Source: Ramicandelaber brevisporus
Lineage: Eukaryota > Kickxellomycota > Ramicandelaberales > Ramicandelaberaceae
Length of the DNA: 11,504 bases
Reading direction: 5' to 3'
NCBI GenBank assembly: GCA_025201865.1
Contig: MU603301.1
Location: forward strand, 1 to 11,504
Of the stretch, positions 7,700-11,504 are shown piece after piece. Position 1 is the stretch's first letter; the number at the start of each line of letters is the position of its first letter. The translations under genes were made by a program, and so were the position numbers. The notes beneath the pieces were generated by a model, which searched no databases, was not told the DNA's origin, and worked only from the letters and a program-made list of their open reading frames with translations.

Positions 7700-7834
7700 C
7701 TCTTCTCGTAATCTGCTGTCTTTTCTTCTGATCAATCTGCTTGTCTGCTTTTCTGTTTGTCTGTTTTTGTTTATTAAATTCGTCGGTCGTGGTTTTGAAA
7801 GAGGGAGTGCAAGTTCAATTATACTTTTTTTAAA

Positions 7835-7840
7835 TTTATT
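7835..7840 (-). terminator. Poly(A) signal overlapping the WD40 gene stop codon
   Basis: On the minus strand the stop and signal read TAAATAAA: the last A of the stop codon (7840) is the first A of AATAAA. An A/T-rich stretch follows at 7810-7834, which could supply auxiliary elements. It implies a 3' UTR of only some tens of nucleotides. Confidence 0.5.
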
Positions 7841-9966
7841 TAATCGCGCCAGAGTCGAACAACTTGGTCGTCACCAAATGTGCATAGGATATTGCGTTCA
7901 GCATGCCAATCTGCACCATAGACTGTACCGCGATGAGCATCCAGAGTCCGGACAATCTGGCCGCTATCTCGGTGCCACAGATACAGTTTACCATCCTCCG
8001 ATCCGCCCGCCACAAACCGGTCGCCTACAAACGACGCAGAGATGAAATGCTTAATCACATTGGCATGGCCAGTGTACCGCTGCACAGCTCGCATTGTGCG
8101 CAGATCAAACAGGATGTTTGTGCTGTACTTGGTGGCAGCCAGGAGGTACTGGCCATCACCGCTTAATGTCACAGAAGTGATTTCGCCATGAGCAGGAATG
8201 ACACGGATGCAAACGCCAGAAGCGACATCGTGGAATCGAATGTGTGCATCCTTGGAGCCGCTTGCAATGAGATTGCCAATTGGGTTGAACGCCACTGCAG
8301 TAACAGCAGATTCTGGGCCAGAGAGCTGGGCGACAAGCTGCGAGGTGTTAATGTCGTGCAGCCGAAGAGTCCTGTCGTAACCACCGGAAACTGCATGTCG
8401 AGCACCAGGATGCATGGCAACTGTGTATACATCACCCTGGTGGCCGCTGAACTGAGCAATGCTGCGAGCACGCTGAGCGTCGGCAATATCCCAGATACGA
8501 ACTGTTCGATCAGCGCTTGCGCTTGCCACAAGATCACCTCGCTTCGATGCACTGATGGACCAAACACGGCCTCGATGTCCACGAAGTACTGCGATGCAAG
8601 ATGGCATGCCACTGTTTCCGTCAGTGGTTGGATTTGAATGATCTGCAGATGGAGCAGGCTTGGGAGCTGTATCCCACAGCCGAATTGTGCTGTCGCTTGA
8701 GCACGTCAGCACTCGTCTTCCTTGTTCGCCAATGAACAGAGCACGCTTGATGTTATCCGAGTGACCATTGAGAGCAGCTACTACAACGCGAGGAATGACA
8801 GTGTGTTCATAGTTGGCCAGTAATGTATTAACTCTCAAGGCTGCAGCGGTTGATGAGTCTCCTCCATCTGAATTGTCTCCATTGTGATTCCTCTGCTGAG
8901 ATAAACCTGAGTTTCCTCTGTCGATTTGATAAGCCACAGCCTGTCTCAATAAAGTGAGCAGTCTATGAGGAGGCATGAATGCAGTGGTATCGCTATCCCA
9001 AGTCTCCAGATCAACCATGCTCTGCAGTCTCTCCGCCAACTTTTGTCTGGCAGGCATTATTCCTTCCCAATGTCTGAATGAAGGCGCATCCTGAACTGAC
9101 TTTGCAGATAACAGATAGCACAAGTCTCTGAATTCATCTGGAGTTGCCCGTAAGTGCTCAAGAGGCTTGAGTCGCTTATTGAGACATGTGAATGCCTTTT
9201 GGGTTTCGTGATGTTCAATGTGTTCGAGAAACTGCTGGCGATAAACTGCATAGAGGAAGCTGGGCTGGGCTCGAAACATCATTTGGATAACACTTGGAGC
9301 ACCTGTACTTCCCATCATGTTGGCTGCTGCTGCAACTGTTGAATTCACATCACCTCCTCCCGCAAGTGCCGCTGCTGTTGTTGCTGCTGCTGCTGCAGCT
9401 GCCACTGCGCCAGATATACTTGCCGTGGCGCTACCTCGAACTCCAGGCAAACCCGCGCCGCCTGATGGATGATTTGCACTCTGTCTGTCTGCCAATGCCG
9501 ATTGATTAGACGATGCTTGAACTCCACCAGACTGGCTGCTACCAGCATCGCCACCACCGCTGCCACCGCTAGATGGACCTGTAGCTGGTGCTGCACCAAG
9601 TAGCAGCAAGTCCACCTCTGCCCAGTCGCCCTCCAGTATGGCTTGTCTCAACCGTCTCAAGTCTGTGACACGCTCGTTGTTCTCCCGCCAGCGTACATTA
9701 GCCTCGTCTGATAGTGTCAGCTTTGATGCATCGAGTCCCTCGTCACCAAGATACTGGATAATGATTCGGATGATGTCTTCACGGATACGCGGGCTCGAGG
9801 CGTTGAACAGATCTTCGCTCGCTGGTGTCCTCCGTAGACTCAGGTCGTCGTGGATAACACTATGGGCCGATCCATCACCAGCAGCAACAGTAGAAGCAGT
9901 AACAACAGAAGCGGCGTTCGTTGCAGCGTTCGTCGCAGCTGTAGATGGCAGCTTGTTCTCGCTCAT
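7840..9966 (-). CDS. LisH-CTLH-WD40 protein, WDR26/Gid7-like
   Basis: This 708-aa protein probably scaffolds a multisubunit complex; the best architectural match is WDR26/Gid7 of the GID/CTLH E3 ubiquitin ligase. A LisH motif covers about 62-95 (IREDIIRIIIQYL) and a CTLH-like helix starts near 100 (LRQAILEGDWAEVDLLLL). A Gly/Ser/Ala-rich insert with a poly-Ala run fills about 125-225. Conserved helices resume at about 226-350, including MPPHRLLTLLRQAVAYQIDR (331-350), similar to the linker of WDR26. Seven WD40 blades fill 395-708, recognisable by GH and WD pairs, for example GHRGRVWS with VRIWD and the last blade ending VVRLWRD. The ATG at 9966 was chosen because the upstream extension reaches only a TTG at 10032. 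SMU1 and WDR47 share the LisH-CTLH-WD40 order, so the exact subfamily is open. Confidence 0.88.
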   Translation of the reverse strand: MSENKLPSTAATNAATNAASVVTASTVAAGDGSAHSVIHDDLSLRRTPASEDLFNASSPRIREDIIRIIIQYLGDEGLDASKLTLSDEANVRWRENNERVTDLRRLRQAILEGDWAEVDLLLLGAAPATGPSSGGSGGGDAGSSQSGGVQASSNQSALADRQSANHPSGGAGLPGVRGSATASISGAVAAAAAAATTAAALAGGGDVNSTVAAAANMMGSTGAPSVIQMMFRAQPSFLYAVYRQQFLEHIEHHETQKAFTCLNKRLKPLEHLRATPDEFRDLCYLLSAKSVQDAPSFRHWEGIMPARQKLAERLQSMVDLETWDSDTTAFMPPHRLLTLLRQAVAYQIDRGNSGLSQQRNHNGDNSDGGDSSTAAALRVNTLLANYEHTVIPRVVVAALNGHSDNIKRALFIGEQGRRVLTCSSDSTIRLWDTAPKPAPSADHSNPTTDGNSGMPSCIAVLRGHRGRVWSISASKRGDLVASASADRTVRIWDIADAQRARSIAQFSGHQGDVYTVAMHPGARHAVSGGYDRTLRLHDINTSQLVAQLSGPESAVTAVAFNPIGNLIASGSKDAHIRFHDVASGVCIRVIPAHGEITSVTLSGDGQYLLAATKYSTNILFDLRTMRAVQRYTGHANVIKHFISASFVGDRFVAGGSEDGKLYLWHRDSGQIVRTLDAHRGTVYGADWHAERNILCTFGDDQVVRLWRD
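9367..9405 (-). repeat. Ala-codon (GCN) repeat inside the WD40 gene
   Basis: An imperfect GCN-rich tract encodes a mostly alanine run, residues about 188-200, within the low-complexity insert between the CTLH-like segment and the second helical block. Such tracts vary in length between strains. Confidence 0.7.
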
Positions 9967-10192
9967 GATTTGAAGCACGAACCGGTGTGAGAAGGAAAAA
10001 TGAAGTAAAAAAAAAAAGACGACAATGTTCAAGCAGACGAACGAGCTGACTTCAACGACAGCAGCATCGTCATCATCGTCACCACCACTATATCATTCAT
10101 GAATATCACAGGTATATGCTTTGCTTTAAAAGGGATGTATTATAATGGATAGTATTGAGTTTATAGTAAGCAGCTTATATCAACCTCGTCGG
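9967..10192. promoter_or_regulatory. Intergenic region with the WD40 gene promoter and possible uORF
   Basis: This 226-bp gap lies between the 46-aa gene stop and the WD40 gene ATG, both on the minus strand. On the minus strand it has a poly-T run about 40 nt before the ATG and a GATGATG-rich patch around 10065-10077. From an ATG at 10076 a 15-codon upstream ORF runs to a TGA at 10029-10031. No firm TATA box or poly(A) signal for the 46-aa gene was found; A/T-rich sequence at 10130-10180 may serve either purpose. Confidence 0.4.
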
Positions 10193-10333
10193 TTAAAAGG
10201 GACGGACTGGATTGTGTTTCTCGCAAGTGCACTTGTCCTCTTCCTTGACGTTGCCCATGACATTCTGGATATGCTTGCCACAGCCGAACCAGGTGGACTT
10301 GGTGCAAGTACCGCACTTTGCGAGAAGGCACAT
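10193..10333 (-). CDS. Cysteine-rich microprotein, 46 aa, putative zinc binder
   Basis: This 46-aa protein begins MCLLAKCGTC and has cysteines at 2, 7, 10, 18, 35 and 37 and histidines at 21 and 40. The core KSTWFGCGKH (12-21) and the later CTC-x2-H suggest zinc coordination. From memory, a widespread family of unknown function in fungi, plants and some bacteria has the same pattern: MC near the start, CxxC, a W-x-GCG-x-H core and a terminal Cys cluster. I did not verify this by search. The ATG at 10333 has A at -3. The frame extends further upstream, but that part is unlike the conserved core. It is divergent from CPSF30, 155 bp apart. Function unknown. Confidence 0.75.
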   Translation of the reverse strand: MCLLAKCGTCTKSTWFGCGKHIQNVMGNVKEEDKCTCEKHNPVRPF

Positions 10334-10488
10334 TATTAATAATACGGAAGGAAGTTCAGTTTTGTTCGAGAAGGTTGAAAGTAGATGTTGAGTGTGGGAG
10401 TCCAAGATGCAGAGTTTGGTTTGACAAACGAACAACAAAAACACAAAAAACAAAAGCACAGACCGATAATCTTCAACTTCAGCCTACG
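10334..10488. promoter_or_regulatory. Short bidirectional promoter of the 46-aa gene and CPSF30
   Basis: Only 155 bp lie between the two divergent start codons, so both promoters are here or overlap the genes. The CPSF30-proximal half is A/C-rich (poly-CAA/AAA), a typical 5' leader. No TATA box is obvious. A plus-strand upstream ORF begins at 10385. Confidence 0.55.
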
Positions 10489-10492
10489 ATGA
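10385..10492 (+). promoter_or_regulatory. Upstream ORF overlapping the CPSF30 start codon (ATGA)
   Basis: An ATG at 10385 opens 35 codons and ends in a TGA at 10490-10492. The main start ATG is 10489-10491, so stop and start share the ATGA tetranucleotide. If the mRNA begins before 10385, ribosomes would end exactly on the main start, favouring stop-coupled reinitiation or repression. A second upstream ATG at 10407 closes after five codons. Whether either is transcribed depends on the unknown start site. Confidence 0.35.
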
Positions 10493-11504
10493 AAGACCCA
10501 GCGTATTGGGAACAGCCGTTTGACTTTGAGCCGTTCTTAGCGGAGACCCTGCGGATCAAGCCGGCAGCAGGTCCGAGCTGTGGCACGGTAGCTGTTGAAG
10601 CATCCGACGCAGCAGGTCCTGAAAACATGCCTGGCGCACTCGATCTAACTCGCGTCTGTCTGCACTCGTTGCGTGGCCAATGTCCTCGTTCAGCAGCCCA
10701 ATGCGGCAATCGGCACCTTAGCAACATAGAAATCAACCAGCTGCGCATCAAGCCCCAGCGTGTCAAAGGCGACGGCACAGTCGTTTGCAAACATTGGCTC
10801 AAAGGCTTGTGCAAGAAGGACGACATTTGCAACTTTTTGCATGCGTACGATTTGAGACGACAGCCGGAATGCAACACATTCTCCAAGGATGGATTCTGCA
10901 ACAGTCTGAGAGATTGCTCATTTAGACACACGGATCCGGTGGATAGAGTTCCCGAGTGTCCAAGATATAACCGTGGATTTTGTCCATTGGGACCAGAATG
11001 TGAGTATCTGCACATTCGAAGAGTTGCTTGCGAAAAGTACATGGCGGGATTCTGTCCCGATGGCCCGACATGTAGATTTGCACATCCACGATGGGAATTG
11101 GCACTGCCTCAGATGACACCACCGTATAATCATTTGGTTATTGAAAAGCCAGAATTGGCAGTGACGAGATCAACTGCGCCTGCGGCATCGCGCGCTTTAC
11201 CGCCAGTCGTGCCAGTGCACATGTCACAGGCGGCAAGGGAAGCTGCAGCAGCAGCAAATATATCAAATGTACAACCACAAGTTAAACCACAAGTTAAGCC
11301 AATGCCTCAGCCACATCCACAACAACAGCAACAACAGTACCAACAATATCAGCAACAACAACAGCAGCAGCAGGGTCATCAAATGGGCCAAGGTAACCAG
11401 GGTCAGCAAAATAAGCAACGTCCCTTGGAGACTGTACTGTGCTTTAAGTGTAACGAATACGGCCACTATGCTAATCATTGTCCACAGCGTGGTAGAAGAA
11501 TGAT
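10489..11504 (+). CDS. CPSF4/YTH1: CPSF30/Yth1 polyadenylation factor, 3'-truncated
   Basis: This is the 30-kDa subunit of the cleavage and polyadenylation specificity factor, which helps read the AAUAAA signal in pre-mRNA in the nucleus. The 338 visible residues run open off the right edge. Five CCCH zinc fingers are seen, with ligands C57-C65-C72-H76, C100-C108-C114-H118, C128-C137-C143-H147, C157-C165-C171-H175 and C181-C189-C195-H199. The strongest family match is VVCKHWLKGLCKK (98-110). A Pro/Gln-rich linker (about 228-312) leads to a CCHC zinc knuckle, C318-C321-H326-C331 (CFKCNEYGHYANHC), as in animal CPSF30 and absent from S. cerevisiae Yth1. The first finger has atypical spacing. The ATG at 10489 has A at -3 and is the first in frame. 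No intron is seen. Confidence 0.95.
   Translation, partial: MKDPAYWEQPFDFEPFLAETLRIKPAAGPSCGTVAVEASDAAGPENMPGALDLTRVCLHSLRGQCPRSAAQCGNRHLSNIEINQLRIKPQRVKGDGTVVCKHWLKGLCKKDDICNFLHAYDLRRQPECNTFSKDGFCNSLRDCSFRHTDPVDRVPECPRYNRGFCPLGPECEYLHIRRVACEKYMAGFCPDGPTCRFAHPRWELALPQMTPPYNHLVIEKPELAVTRSTAPAASRALPPVVPVHMSQAAREAAAAANISNVQPQVKPQVKPMPQPHPQQQQQQYQQYQQQQQQQQGHQMGQGNQGQQNKQRPLETVLCFKCNEYGHYANHCPQRGRRM
11320..11373 (+). repeat. Gln-codon (CAA/CAG) repeat in CPSF30
   Basis: A mixed CAA/CAG tract encodes glutamine runs of 6, 2 and 8 separated by tyrosines, residues 278-295. The mixed codons suggest selection on the protein rather than simple slippage, and the tract probably forms a flexible linker before the zinc knuckle. 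Confidence 0.85.

Noticed and set aside
7700-7735. N-terminal extension of TMA16 by 12 codons
   Set aside because: The extension reaches only a TTG, not an ATG. The family signature lies after the ATG at 7699.
9967-10032. Hydrophobic N-terminal extension of the WD40 protein, resembling a signal peptide
   Set aside because: It begins at TTG and translates a poly-T leader. The real start is the ATG at 9966, consistent with an intracellular LisH protein.
10334-10459. N-terminal extension of the 46-aa microprotein
   Set aside because: The upstream part has a different composition, overlaps the CPSF30 leader and has no conserved pattern. The ATG at 10333 starts right at the conserved MC.
10479-11042. 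187-codon minus-strand ORF opposite CPSF30
   Set aside because: The plus strand encodes five well-formed zinc fingers over this span; the antisense frame is a by-product.
11263-11478. Leucine-rich minus-strand ORF near the right edge
   Set aside because: It is the antisense reading of the Gln-rich CAA/CAG tract of CPSF30 and has no independent support.

Overview
The window is nuclear DNA of a eukaryote, most likely a fungus of an early-diverging, intron-poor lineage. I infer this from the gene set: a Sth1/Snf2-size remodeller, a Tma16 homologue, a Gid7/WDR26-type protein, and a CPSF30 that keeps the zinc knuckle budding yeast Yth1 lacks. Further support comes from 3' AATAAA signals, TATA-like boxes, CT-rich leaders, and long uninterrupted frames with the standard code. 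Another compact opisthokont cannot be excluded without a database search.

Layout, left to right. Positions 1-297 could not be assigned. A small predicted minus-strand gene (298-504, 68 aa) has its own TATA-like box. The SWI/SNF-type ATPase gene (844-4791, minus) follows and shares a repeat-rich 557-bp divergent intergenic region with the mitochondrial-type MnmE/GTPBP3 GTPase gene (5349-6881, plus). That GTPase gene converges on TMA16 (6929-7699, minus) with only 47 bp between stop codons. A LisH-CTLH-WD40 gene (7840-9966, minus) lies upstream of TMA16. Next is a 46-aa cysteine-rich microprotein gene (10193-10333, minus). The 155 bp after it separates it from the divergent CPSF30/Yth1 gene (10489 to the right edge, plus, 3'-truncated).

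The genes are housekeeping: chromatin remodelling, tRNA wobble modification, 60S ribosome assembly, probable ubiquitin ligase scaffolding, and mRNA 3'-end formation. They are not an operon or pathway. I see no mobile element, CRISPR array, viral segment, rRNA or tRNA gene. I found no convincing new multi-gene system. The items most worth a second look are the small genes, the upstream ORF whose stop overlaps the CPSF30 start codon, the irregular first CPSF30 finger, the competing inverted repeats upstream of the GTPase gene, and the apparent lack of a mitochondrial presequence on that GTPase.
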